A DNA stretch of 64,000 bases from CAVTQZ01 sp963737015. Lineage in GTDB: Bacteria > Actinomycetota > Acidimicrobiia > Acidimicrobiales > UBA8190. Positions 8,059-16,989 of this stretch are shown one piece after another; within the stretch, counting starts at the first letter, position 1, and the number at the start of each line of letters is the position of its first letter. The position numbers were made by a program, and so were the translations under genes. Under the pieces are notes generated by a model. The model made no database searches. It saw only the letters and a program-made list of their open reading frames with translations, and was not told where the DNA came from. Location: NCBI GenBank assembly GCA_963737015.1, contig CAVTQZ010000001.1:310001-374000 (forward strand), written 5' to 3'.

Positions 8059-9453
8059 CTGAACCAGTTCACCTCTGACGCGTCCGCTTCACTGGGGGGA
8101 CCGCAGTGGCTCGCGCGTCGTCGCGCGGAAGCCTTCGAGCGGCTCGAGGCGACTGCGTTTCCCGATGAGTCTCAAGAGGTCTGGCGCTACAGCGGGATCG
8201 ACCGCTTCGACATAGATGCGTTCGCTCCTGCTTCCGAGCTCGATATCGAGTCCGATCCCTCCTCGGACCTGGCTCTCGCAGAGTCACTCACGGAGATGCT
8301 CGGCCCACGTGCCGCCATGGTCGTGACCCGGAACGGGTTAGTGAGCTCAGTGGGCTTCGGCCCGGAGGCCGAAGACGGGGAGAAGCTGCAGATTCTGGGC
8401 GTTCGTGAGAGCTGGAGCGACGGCCAGCCTCCGCAGTCACTCGGCCAGCTGGCGCGAGCGCACGACGCCTTCGGCGAGATGCACGACGCCTTTCTCGCAG
8501 ACGCGCTTCTCGTCGAGGTCGGACAGAAAGCCGTCTTCAAGGACCCCGTGGTGGTGGTGCATATCGTGTCGCGCCGCCGCGCCGGCGAGAGCGAGGGAGG
8601 CCGCGGCCTGGCCTGTTTTCCGCGAACGGTCGTGAACGTCGGACGGTCGGCTCAAGCGGGATTGATCGAGATGGTAGCGACGGAGGGTACCGGCGGAGCC
8701 GACTCGACTGGCACCGGCGAGGCCGAAGACAGCGGCACCCGCGCGACGGCGGCCGACAGAGCGCTCGTGGTTCCCGTGACCGAGATGATCGTGTCGGAGG
8801 ACGCCCGCCTCGACTATGCGAACCTGCAGGTCCTCTCCTCCGGCGTCCGGCAGATCGGCCTCCAGACGAGCCGCGTCGACCAGCACGGATCGTTCCGCTC
8901 CTTCACTGCCAGCCTCGGCGGAGGTTACGCACGTGTCCGCACGGACTCCGACGTCTCCGGACAGGGCGCCGAGTCCGCTCTTCTCGCTGCATACCTGGGG
9001 ACCGGCGACCAGGTACACGACTTCCGCACACTTCAGGAGCACCACGGGCGCAGGACCAGAAGTGAGCTCCTCTTCAAAGGCGCCGTTGCCGACCGGTCAC
9101 ATTCGGTCTACAGCGGCTTGATCCGCATCGTCCGGGGGGCTCACGGCTCGGACGCCTTTCAGACGAACCACAACCTCGTCCTCTCCGAAGGCGCGCACGC
9201 CGACTCCGTCCCGAACCTGGATATCGACGAGAACGACGTTCGTTGTTCGCACGCCTCGACGGTGGGGCCAATCGACGAAGAGCAGCTGTACTACCTCGAG
9301 TCGAGAGGCATCCAACCCAACATCGCCCGGCGGCTCGTCGTTCTCGGCTTCTTCTCCGAACTCGCGGCGAGAGCGCCGTTCCGTGGAGTGGGGGAGTTCC
9401 TCGAAGCCTCGGTGCGAGACCACCTCGCAGTCCGGGCCGGCAGCGGGGTGTAG
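8059..9453 (+). CDS. sufD: Fe-S cluster assembly protein SufD
   Basis: SufD pairs with SufB in the SufBC2D scaffold and is needed for iron entry. The 465-residue frame has the SufD N-terminus (WLARRRAEAFERLEA, EVWRYSGID) and the C-terminal core (SVYSGLIRIVRGA, QTNHNLVLSEGAHADSVPNL, then HASTVGPIDEEQLYYLESRG). No ATG, GTG or TTG exists in frame before 8296, and starting there would delete about 79 conserved residues. CTG 8059 lies seven bases after GAAAGG (8046-8051) and gives a normal N-terminus. A CTG start or an undetected indel upstream are the alternatives. It is followed after six bases by the Rieske gene. Confidence 0.88.
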   Translation: MNQFTSDASASLGGPQWLARRRAEAFERLEATAFPDESQEVWRYSGIDRFDIDAFAPASELDIESDPSSDLALAESLTEMLGPRAAMVVTRNGLVSSVGFGPEAEDGEKLQILGVRESWSDGQPPQSLGQLARAHDAFGEMHDAFLADALLVEVGQKAVFKDPVVVVHIVSRRRAGESEGGRGLACFPRTVVNVGRSAQAGLIEMVATEGTGGADSTGTGEAEDSGTRATAADRALVVPVTEMIVSEDARLDYANLQVLSSGVRQIGLQTSRVDQHGSFRSFTASLGGGYARVRTDSDVSGQGAESALLAAYLGTGDQVHDFRTLQEHHGRRTRSELLFKGAVADRSHSVYSGLIRIVRGAHGSDAFQTNHNLVLSEGAHADSVPNLDIDENDVRCSHASTVGPIDEEQLYYLESRGIQPNIARRLVVLGFFSELAARAPFRGVGEFLEASVRDHLAVRAGSGV

Positions 9454-9459
9454 AGGCGC

Positions 9460-9777
9460 ATGGGTGAGGTGAGGCGCGTGTGTGCGAAGGACGACGTGGA
9501 CCCCGGCTCGGCGCAGCGGTTCGACGTCGGGGACCACCGGATTGCGCTCGTGCGGATCGACGACGAGTTCTATGCCATCGGCGACCGGTGCAGCCACGAG
9601 GACTACTCACTTGCGGAGGGAGAGGTGTTGAGCGAGGAACGCGAGCTCGAGTGCTGGAAGCACGGCTCGACATTCGACCTGCGCACCGGCCAACCCTGCT
9701 CCCTTCCGGCCACTCAGCCGGTGCCGGTCTACGAGGTGCGTGTCGAGGGTGACGACGTATTGGTGGAGCTTCCGTGA
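9460..9777 (+). CDS. Rieske [2Fe-2S] ferredoxin of the SUF locus
   Basis: A 105-residue single-domain Rieske protein. The cluster ligands are visible as C-S-H (RCSHEDYSL) and C-x2-H (ECWKHGSTFDL), the normal two Cys and two His. Such soluble ferredoxins pass electrons to oxygenases. In actinobacterial SUF operons a similar small Rieske protein often sits between sufD and sufC, and may supply electrons or receive clusters. The start ATG 9460 follows the sufD stop by six bases, and its stop overlaps the next GTG (GTGA), so the three genes are coupled. Confidence 0.88.
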   Translation: MGEVRRVCAKDDVDPGSAQRFDVGDHRIALVRIDDEFYAIGDRCSHEDYSLAEGEVLSEERELECWKHGSTFDLRTGQPCSLPATQPVPVYEVRVEGDDVLVELP

Positions 9778-10658
9778 CCCCCACGACTGCGACGAACGAG
9801 AGAACGGCGACGACCTCGAACGCGACCCACGAGCTCGTGATCCGGGGACTGCGTGCAGGTGTACCCGGGCGTGAGGGAGAGGTCCTGTCGGGAGTGGATC
9901 TCGAGGTGCGAAGCGGTGAGGTCCATGTGGTGATGGGCCCGAACGGATCGGGCAAGAGCACCCTTGCCCACGTCCTCATGGGCAAACCCGGATACCAGGT
10001 GATCGGCGGGGACGTCCGTCTCGACGGCGAAGACCTCCTTTCCCTCCCGGTTTGGCGCAGAGCGCGCCTCGGCCTCTACCTCGCCCCCCAGTACCCGATC
10101 GAGGTTCCCGGAGTGCGTCTCAGGGACGCACTGGCGGAGGCGGTGGCCCCCGCCGACGGACGCGGCGCGACCAGAACCACCTCGCGCACCGAAGCGCCAG
10201 AGGCTCTCGCAGCGGCGAGACGAGCGATCGAAGAGGCAGCGCGTGTGGGTCTCGAGCCGCCTTTCTTGGAGCGTCCTTTGAACGTGGACCTCTCCGGTGG
10301 GGAACGCAAGCGCAGCGAGACGTTGCAACTTGCGGTGATCCGTCCGCACATCGCGGTGCTGGACGAGATCGACTCCGGACTCGACATCGACGGCCTCCGC
10401 TCGGTCGCGCAGCGCCTCTGGGCCGCCGTCGAGGAGTGGAGGCTCGGAGTCCTCGCCATCACCCACTACAGGAGGTTGCTCACCGTCCTCGTCCCCGACG
10501 TCGTACACGTGCTCGTGAGCGGAAGGATCGTCGCTTCCGGTGGTCCCGAGCTCGCGGAGGAGCTCGACCGGACCGGGTACGCCGCGTACGCCGCCTCCGC
10601 CGGCGTTGACGCCGAGCAGGAGCAGGGGCAGGGAGACCGAGCCGGGGAGCCGTTGTGA
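9774..10658 (+). CDS. sufC: Fe-S assembly ATPase SufC (first copy, with insertion)
   Basis: SufC is the ABC-type ATPase that drives conformational change in SufBC2D. Walker A (GPNGSGKST), signature (LSGGERKR), Walker B (IAVLDEIDSGLD) and the switch His (ITHYRRLL) are all present. At 294 residues it is longer than typical SufC (about 250). The excess lies in an N-terminal leader, an insert around residues 123-150 (ADGRGATRTTSRTEAPE), and an acidic Gln/Glu-rich tail. GTG 9774 overlaps the Rieske stop. A second, standard-length SufC is encoded at 13863-14633, so the complex could contain two kinds of SufC. Confidence 0.9.
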   Translation: MTPTTATNERTATTSNATHELVIRGLRAGVPGREGEVLSGVDLEVRSGEVHVVMGPNGSGKSTLAHVLMGKPGYQVIGGDVRLDGEDLLSLPVWRRARLGLYLAPQYPIEVPGVRLRDALAEAVAPADGRGATRTTSRTEAPEALAAARRAIEEAARVGLEPPFLERPLNVDLSGGERKRSETLQLAVIRPHIAVLDEIDSGLDIDGLRSVAQRLWAAVEEWRLGVLAITHYRRLLTVLVPDVVHVLVSGRIVASGGPELAEELDRTGYAAYAASAGVDAEQEQGQGDRAGEPL

Positions 10659-10700
10659 GTGCGACCTCAACTCCGCGGCGCGAGCCGGTAACTTTTTGAG

Positions 10701-12098
10701 ATGGCGCGCCAGCCCGAAGGGGGTTCCGGCGCGGGCGTCATCGGGCGGAGCTCCAACGGAGCCACTCGGGTCGGTTCGTCACAGACGAGGATCGGTTCGA
10801 GCTCGAACCCCCCGGTCATCGCCCCGCCTCCGCCCCGCCGCCCTGCCACGGCACCGCAACCGGGACCCCGTCCCGAGCCCGCGCCCTCGCCCGGGCGCGA
10901 GCTGCCGCGCCGCAAGCGCACACGCGGTGAGCGGATCCTCAGGTGGACGGTCGTGGTCATGGCGATCCTTCTCGTCGGCGCCGGCGCCGTCTACGGGTAC
11001 GTCCGGTACCAATGGGGACAGGTGAAGACGATCGCCTGCGCGGCGTGTGCGGCGGCAGACGACTCGCAGCCCTTCAACGTCCTGGTGGTCGGCTCCGACT
11101 CCCGTGCGGGAGACACCGGTGCCGCCGCCAAGGCATTCGGCACGGCGACACAGGTCGGCGGCCAGCGGTCCGACACGTTGAAGATCCTTCACGTGGACCC
11201 GGCCACCGGAACAGCCCGGTTGCTCTCGATCCCACGCGACACCTTCGTCCAGCTCTCCGGCATGTCGTCGGGAACGGGATTGAGCACCGACAACAAGATC
11301 AACACGGCGTTCAACAACGGGCCGAACGCGCTGGTCAAGACGATCGAGAACACCTTCGGGATTCCCATCGAGCATTTCGTGATCCTCAATTTCACCGACG
11401 AGATCAACCTCGTGAACGCCGTCGGCGGCATCAATCTCGACTTTCCGTACCCCGTGCGTGACGACGACAACGGCAACAACAACTCGGGTCTGAAGATCCC
11501 GACGGCGGGCTGCCAGACGCTGACGGGGAACATGGCGCTCGCACTGTCCAGGTCCCGCTACTACCAGTACTACGAGTACGGCTACTGGCACTACGACCCG
11601 ACCTCGGACCTCGGACGCATCGAGCGCCAGAACATCATCGTCGAGGCCGTCATCAACAAGGCGAAGTCGGACTACAACCCGTTACACCTGAACTCTTTCC
11701 TGACCTCGCTCGTCCACGACATCACCGTCGACCAGTCGATGTCGTTCGGCACGATGTTCTCGTTGGCCGAGCACTACCACGCCTTCTCCGGATCGCAGCT
11801 CTCGAGCCTGACGCTTCCGACCGTCAACGGCGTGAGCAACTCCTACGGTGACGTCCAGGTCGTCCAGGAGCCCGAGGCGCAGCAGACGATCGCGCAGTTC
11901 CTCGGGACCCAGCCCCAGCAGGTCACCACTCCGCCTCTCAACCAGTACGGAGACCCGATACAGATACCCTCGGCGAGCTCTCCGTCGGGAAGCTCCGCGT
12001 CGAGCTCGGCGACCACGGCCTCATCAGGGGGCACCGGAGCAACGTCTGCGGGTCCGCCGTCCTCGAGCGTCCCGCCCTACGATCCACGGCCCTGCTGA
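10701..12098 (+). CDS. LytR-CpsA-Psr (LCP) family cell-wall ligase
   Basis: LCP enzymes transfer undecaprenyl-linked glycopolymers onto peptidoglycan outside the membrane. The 465-residue protein has a cytoplasmic Pro/Arg-rich leader, one transmembrane helix near residues 77-97 (VVVMAILLVGAGAVYGYV), then the LCP domain. Family motifs are visible: VGSDSRAGDTG, RSDTLKILHVDP, LSIPRDTFVQL, INTAFNNGPNALVKTIEN and LSRSRYYQY. The C-terminus is a Ser/Thr/Gly-rich tail. It follows sufC by 42 bases in the same direction and may be read through from it, but it has no Fe-S role. Confidence 0.9.
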   Translation: MARQPEGGSGAGVIGRSSNGATRVGSSQTRIGSSSNPPVIAPPPPRRPATAPQPGPRPEPAPSPGRELPRRKRTRGERILRWTVVVMAILLVGAGAVYGYVRYQWGQVKTIACAACAAADDSQPFNVLVVGSDSRAGDTGAAAKAFGTATQVGGQRSDTLKILHVDPATGTARLLSIPRDTFVQLSGMSSGTGLSTDNKINTAFNNGPNALVKTIENTFGIPIEHFVILNFTDEINLVNAVGGINLDFPYPVRDDDNGNNNSGLKIPTAGCQTLTGNMALALSRSRYYQYYEYGYWHYDPTSDLGRIERQNIIVEAVINKAKSDYNPLHLNSFLTSLVHDITVDQSMSFGTMFSLAEHYHAFSGSQLSSLTLPTVNGVSNSYGDVQVVQEPEAQQTIAQFLGTQPQQVTTPPLNQYGDPIQIPSASSPSGSSASSSATTASSGGTGATSAGPPSSSVPPYDPRPC

Positions 12099-12102
12099 GG
12101 GA

Positions 12103-12609
12103 TCAGCCGGCTTCTATCTCGTCGAGCCCCTGGGAGAGCGCGTTCCACGACAGCGTGGCGCACTTGATTCGAACGGGGAACTTCACGACGCCCTGAAGCG
12201 CGGCCAACTCGCCGAGCGAGTCGAGGTCCGCGGGCAGCGCGTCCTCCGACGCCGAGCCGTTCGAGCCCGCCGTCTCCGACTCGCCGTCGCCGAGGCGCGT
12301 CTCGTGAATGGACATCATCGCCTTGAAGGTACGTATCAGGGCGCGCGCTTCGGCGAGGGACTTGCCCTTCACCGCAGCGGACATGAGGGACGCCGAGGAC
12401 TGGCTTATAGAACAGCCCTGTCCGGATATCCGGATGTCGGAGACCTTGCCGTCGTCCACTTCGACGTACACGACCACCTCGTCACCGCACAGAGGGTTGA
12501 ACCCCTCGACCCGGTGAGCGGGCGGCACCTGCAGCTCGCCACGGTTACGCGGGCTGCGGTAGTGGTCGAGAATGATCTCCCGGTAGAGGTCTTCGAGACC
12601 CGTCATCAT
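12103..12609 (-). CDS. sufU: SufU sulfur-transfer/scaffold protein
   Basis: SufU is the zinc-containing sulfurtransferase partner of SufS in Gram-positive and actinobacterial SUF systems. It accepts persulfide sulfur for SufBCD. The three conserved Cys (NPLCGDEV, GCSISQSS, KCATLSW) and the Asp next to the first one are present. The first residues (GLEDLYREIILDHYRSPRN) are diagnostic. A stretch of 25 residues rich in Ser, Glu and Gly is inserted between the second and third Cys, longer than usual. ATG at 12609 overlaps the sufS stop as ATGA; ATG 12606 is the next codon. Confidence 0.92.
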   Translation of the reverse strand: MMTGLEDLYREIILDHYRSPRNRGELQVPPAHRVEGFNPLCGDEVVVYVEVDDGKVSDIRISGQGCSISQSSASLMSAAVKGKSLAEARALIRTFKAMMSIHETRLGDGESETAGSNGSASEDALPADLDSLGELAALQGVVKFPVRIKCATLSWNALSQGLDEIEAG

Positions 12610-13838
12610 CCGAAGAGGGTACCGGCTTGCGCCACCGCCTCCGCCAGTTCGTCGACGTCGGACTCGTCGTTGTAGACATAGAAGGAAGCGCGAGCGGTTG
12701 CGTTGACCCCCAACCGTCGCATGAGCGGCTTCGCGCAGTGGTGCCCGGCGCGCACGCACACACCCGACTGGTCGAGAACCTGCGCCAGATCGTGGGGGTG
12801 CACGTCGCGATAGGCGAAGGAGATCACCCCGCCGCGGTCTTCGCCCCTGCCCGGACCGAAGATCCGCAGGTCGTCACCGAAACGGTCCTTCAGAGTGTCA
12901 ACGGCGTACGATTCGAGCTCCGCCTCGTGCTTGTGCACCGAGTCCATGCCGAGCCCTTCGAGGTATCCCACGGCAGCCCCGAGCCCGACCGCTTCCGCGA
13001 TCGGCGGCGTGCCGGCCTCGAACTTCCACGGGAGCACGTTCGGCGTGAAGCCGTCGAGGCGCACGTCGCGGATCATCCCCCCGCCGCCGAGGAACGGCGA
13101 CATCTCCTCGAGCGTCTCGCGCGTGGCCCAAAGGACCCCGATCCCCGTCGGCCCGAGCATCTTGTGCGCGCTGAACGCCAGGAAGTCGCATCCGAGGCCG
13201 ATGACGTCGGTAGGTGAGTGAGGGACGGACTGTGCTGCGTCGGCGAGCACAGTCGCCCCGGCCGCCTTCGCCGCGCGCGCGATCTCGGTGAAGGGAGGGA
13301 TCGTCCCGAGGACGTTCGACATCGTGGTGCACGCCACGAGCTTGGAGCCCTCGAGCTTGCGGTCGAGGTCGCTCAGGTCCAGCCGGTACTCGTCATCGAT
13401 TCCGAGCCAGCGCAACTCGAGGCCCAGCTCCTCCGCGAGCGCGAGCCACGGCACGAGGTTCGAGTGGTGCTCCATCTCGGTGAGGAGCACCGCATCTCCG
13501 GCGCGCAGGTTCCTTCGTCCCCAGCTGAGCGCCACCAGGTTGATCGCCTCGGTCGCGTTCTTGGTGAAGATCACCTCGTGCTCGGGATCGGGCGCGCCTA
13601 TGAACCTGCCTACGGCTTTGCGAGCCTCCTCGTAACGGCGGTCGGCCTCTTCGGCGATGGCATAGACGCCTCGGTGCACGTTGGCGTGGGTGGTGCTGTA
13701 GTAGTCGTCCATCGCGTCGAGCACGAGCTGCGGCCGCTGCGAGGACGCGGCGGAGTCCAGGTACACGAGACGCTTCCCGTGCATCCGCTGGGCGAGGAGG
13801 GGGAAGTCCGCCTTGGACGCGAGCGGGCTCATCGTCAT
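12606..13838 (-). CDS. sufS: Cysteine desulfurase SufS (group II)
   Basis: SufS is the PLP enzyme that removes sulfur from cysteine as a protein persulfide for cluster assembly. The 410-residue protein shows YLDSAASSQRP, THANVHRGVY, the His-containing EMEHHSN, the PLP-binding lysine in SAHKMLGPTGIG, and the active-site Cys in RAGHHCAKPLM. These are the group II features. It lies between sufC (24 bases upstream) and sufU (4-base overlap) on the minus strand. A 14-bp tandem duplication (13833-13846 and 13847-13860) covers its start region and the intergenic spacer; ATG 13838 and ATG 13832 are both possible. Confidence 0.95.
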   Translation of the reverse strand: MTMSPLASKADFPLLAQRMHGKRLVYLDSAASSQRPQLVLDAMDDYYSTTHANVHRGVYAIAEEADRRYEEARKAVGRFIGAPDPEHEVIFTKNATEAINLVALSWGRRNLRAGDAVLLTEMEHHSNLVPWLALAEELGLELRWLGIDDEYRLDLSDLDRKLEGSKLVACTTMSNVLGTIPPFTEIARAAKAAGATVLADAAQSVPHSPTDVIGLGCDFLAFSAHKMLGPTGIGVLWATRETLEEMSPFLGGGGMIRDVRLDGFTPNVLPWKFEAGTPPIAEAVGLGAAVGYLEGLGMDSVHKHEAELESYAVDTLKDRFGDDLRIFGPGRGEDRGGVISFAYRDVHPHDLAQVLDQSGVCVRAGHHCAKPLMRRLGVNATARASFYVYNDESDVDELAEAVAQAGTLFG

Positions 13839-13862
13839 CTTCGCCTCGTCATCTTCGCCTCG

Positions 13863-14633
<771 letters not shown>

Positions 14634-14664
14634 GAACCGCAGTCTATCGCCGGAGCCTCATTTG

Positions 14665-14680
14665 CACTATAGCCATAGTG
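14665..14680. promoter_or_regulatory. Palindromic operator between sufC and the debranching-enzyme gene
   Basis: CACTATAGCCATAGTG has two perfect 6-base arms (CACTAT, ATAGTG) around AGCC. On the minus strand it contains TATAGT, a reasonable -10. Thirteen bases of it match the sufB palindrome at 4288-4300 in 11 positions. Its position favours control of sufC-sufS-sufU, although the divergent gene could also be affected. Confidence 0.55.
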
Positions 14681-14790
14681 ACAATTACCGGCCCCCGGAC
14701 CTGGTGGAGGCTCCGATCTGACCGCTGAACGTGGCGTCGGTAGCGTCCTGTGTCCATGCAACCAAAGCGGGCCTGGCACAGGGGCGAGCC

Positions 14791-16929
14791 TTGACCGAGC
14801 CCTGGACCTTCTCTGGCAGCATCTCCGTGCTCGACCACGGCGTGGTGACCCTCGTCGACGAGTCCACCTTCACGATCAGCGGCGGGGAGGGCGACATGGT
14901 CACCGGCGCCGCGCAGGGCCTCTTCGTCCGCGACACGAGGATCCTCTCGCGCTTCGAGTTGAGGGTGAACGCCAGCCGCCCCGAGGCCCTGGCGGCCGTC
15001 TCCGACGACCCGTTCTCCTGCACCTTCGTCTCCCAGGTCCATCCCCGGCCGGGCCACGCCGACTCGACGCTCATGATCTTTCGCTCCCGCTACGTGGGGC
15101 AGGGGATGAGGGAGGACCTGAAGATCCGCAACTTCGGGGACGAGCCGACCTTCTGCTCGATCGAGTTGTTCGTCGACGCGGATTTCGCCGACCTCTTCGC
15201 GGTCAAAGAGGGACGCGCAGCCGACAGGGACGGCGCGACGGCCCGCACCGTGCAGGGAGACAGCCTCGAGCTCTCCTACAGACGAGGGACGGTGAGCAGG
15301 GGCACGCGCCTCAACTTCTCGCCCAGCCCGTCGTCGCTCGGTGAGGACCTCGTCACCTTCGAGGCGATCGTGCCGGCGCACGGTGAATGGCACGGATGTG
15401 TGGAAGTGCACCCGGTCATCGAAGGCAAGGTCATCGACCCGCGGTACCTGTGCGGTCAGCCCGTCGAGCGCGCGGCGCCGGCGGAGCGTCTGGCGAAATG
15501 GCGGCGACAGGTCCCCCAGGTCGACACCGACGACGACGGCCTCAAGGCCGTGCTGGCGAGAAGTGCGGCAGACCTCGGGGCGCTTCGGATCTTCGACCCC
15601 GACTATCCCGAGCGCGTCGTGCTGGCTGCCGGCGCGCCGTGGTTCATGACGGTCTTCGGCCGGGACTCGCTCATCACGTCGTGGTTCGCGCTCCTCGTCG
15701 ATCCGGACCTCGCGCTCGGGGTGCTCCAGACCCTGGCGCGCTTTCAGGGCACCGACATCGACCCGCGAAGCGAGGAGCAACCGGGCAGGATCCTCCACGA
15801 GATGCGATTCGGCGAGGCGCCGTCGCTGTCACTCGGTGGGGGGAGCATCTACTACGGGACCGCCGACGCCACCCCGCTCTTCGTCATGCTCCTCGGCGAG
15901 CTGCGCCGCTGGGGCCTCGCGCGCGAGGCAGTGGACGAGCTCCTTCCGAACGCGGAGAGGGCGCTCGAGTGGATCGAGCACTACGGGGACTCCGACGGCG
16001 ACGGGTACGTGGAGTACCACAGGGCCACGGACAGGGGACTGGCGAACCAGGGTTGGAAGGACTCCGGCGACGGGATCCGCTACTCGGACGGCCGCGTCGC
16101 GCATGCGCCGATCGCCCTTTGCGAGGTTCAGGCCTACGTGTACAGCGCTTATCTCGCCCGTGCGCACTTCGCTCGCGAGGAAGGCGACGAACCGACCTTC
16201 GAACGGTTCAGGGCGAAGGCGACGCGCCTGAAGGAAGACTTCAACCGCGATTTCTGGTTGGAGGACAGGGGCTGGTACGCGATCGGCCTGGACGCGCAGA
16301 AGAAACCGATCGACTCGCTCACCTCGAACATGGGACATTGCCTCTGGACCGGCATCATCGACGAGGAAAAGGCGCCGATAGTCGCGAAGAAGCTCATGTC
16401 CCCGGAGATGTTCAGCGGCTGGGGAGTGCGGACACTCTCCTCCGACATGGGGGGTTACAACCCGATCAGCTACCACTGCGGGTCGGTGTGGCCCCACGAC
16501 ACGGCGATCGTCGCGGCAGGCCTCGCGCGCTACGGCATCATCGAGGAGGCGCAGCATCTCGTGCGTGCGCTCTTTGACGCAGCGGTGCACCTCGGAGGAC
16601 GGCTTCCCGAGCTGTTCAGCGGTCTCGATCGCGACGAGCTGTCGTCGCCGGTGGGGTACCCGACTTCCTCCTCACCCCAGGCCTGGGCGGCGGCGTCGCC
16701 GCTTCTGTGTCTGCGGACGCTCCTGAGGCTCGATCCCTGGGTGCCGTACGGAAAGACGTGGTTGGCTCCCGTGCTGCCCGAAGGCATCGATTACCTGAAG
16801 GTCGAGCGGATCCCCCTGGCGGGTTCGCGAGTGACCGTGGAGGTCACGAAGGACGAGTTCGAGGTGACCGGGCTTCCTCCCGACGTCGAGCTGGTGAAAG
16901 AGCCGCGCCACCCGGCCACTGCTGTGTGA
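14791..16929 (+). CDS. Glycogen debranching-like amylo-alpha-1,6-glucosidase
   Basis: A protein of about 712 residues with two parts. The N-terminal beta domain (FSGSISVLDHGVVTL, GLFVRDTRILSRFEL) matches the GDE N-terminal bis family. The C-terminal alpha/alpha barrel (VFGRDSLITSW, NQGWKDSGDGIRY, YHCGSVWPHDTAIVAAGL) is a glycogen-debranching or GH63-like glucosidase domain. Substrates are probably alpha-glucans or small glucosides. TTG 14791 is preferred: AGGGGC at 14780-14785 is well spaced and the conserved N-terminus begins just after it. GTG 14731 would add 20 unconserved residues. It is divergent from sufC. Confidence 0.82.
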   Translation: MTEPWTFSGSISVLDHGVVTLVDESTFTISGGEGDMVTGAAQGLFVRDTRILSRFELRVNASRPEALAAVSDDPFSCTFVSQVHPRPGHADSTLMIFRSRYVGQGMREDLKIRNFGDEPTFCSIELFVDADFADLFAVKEGRAADRDGATARTVQGDSLELSYRRGTVSRGTRLNFSPSPSSLGEDLVTFEAIVPAHGEWHGCVEVHPVIEGKVIDPRYLCGQPVERAAPAERLAKWRRQVPQVDTDDDGLKAVLARSAADLGALRIFDPDYPERVVLAAGAPWFMTVFGRDSLITSWFALLVDPDLALGVLQTLARFQGTDIDPRSEEQPGRILHEMRFGEAPSLSLGGGSIYYGTADATPLFVMLLGELRRWGLAREAVDELLPNAERALEWIEHYGDSDGDGYVEYHRATDRGLANQGWKDSGDGIRYSDGRVAHAPIALCEVQAYVYSAYLARAHFAREEGDEPTFERFRAKATRLKEDFNRDFWLEDRGWYAIGLDAQKKPIDSLTSNMGHCLWTGIIDEEKAPIVAKKLMSPEMFSGWGVRTLSSDMGGYNPISYHCGSVWPHDTAIVAAGLARYGIIEEAQHLVRALFDAAVHLGGRLPELFSGLDRDELSSPVGYPTSSSPQAWAAASPLLCLRTLLRLDPWVPYGKTWLAPVLPEGIDYLKVERIPLAGSRVTVEVTKDEFEVTGLPPDVELVKEPRHPATAV

Positions 16930-16989
16930 TCCTCTTGGTACGGGCGCAGGCACGGTTTCGGTTGCAACGGGGGCAAAGGAGAGCCGGCG

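Noticed and set aside
14644..15798. A long minus-strand frame opposite the debranching-enzyme gene
   Set aside because: Composition is typical of a G+C-rich shadow and the plus-strand frame has clear domain motifs.
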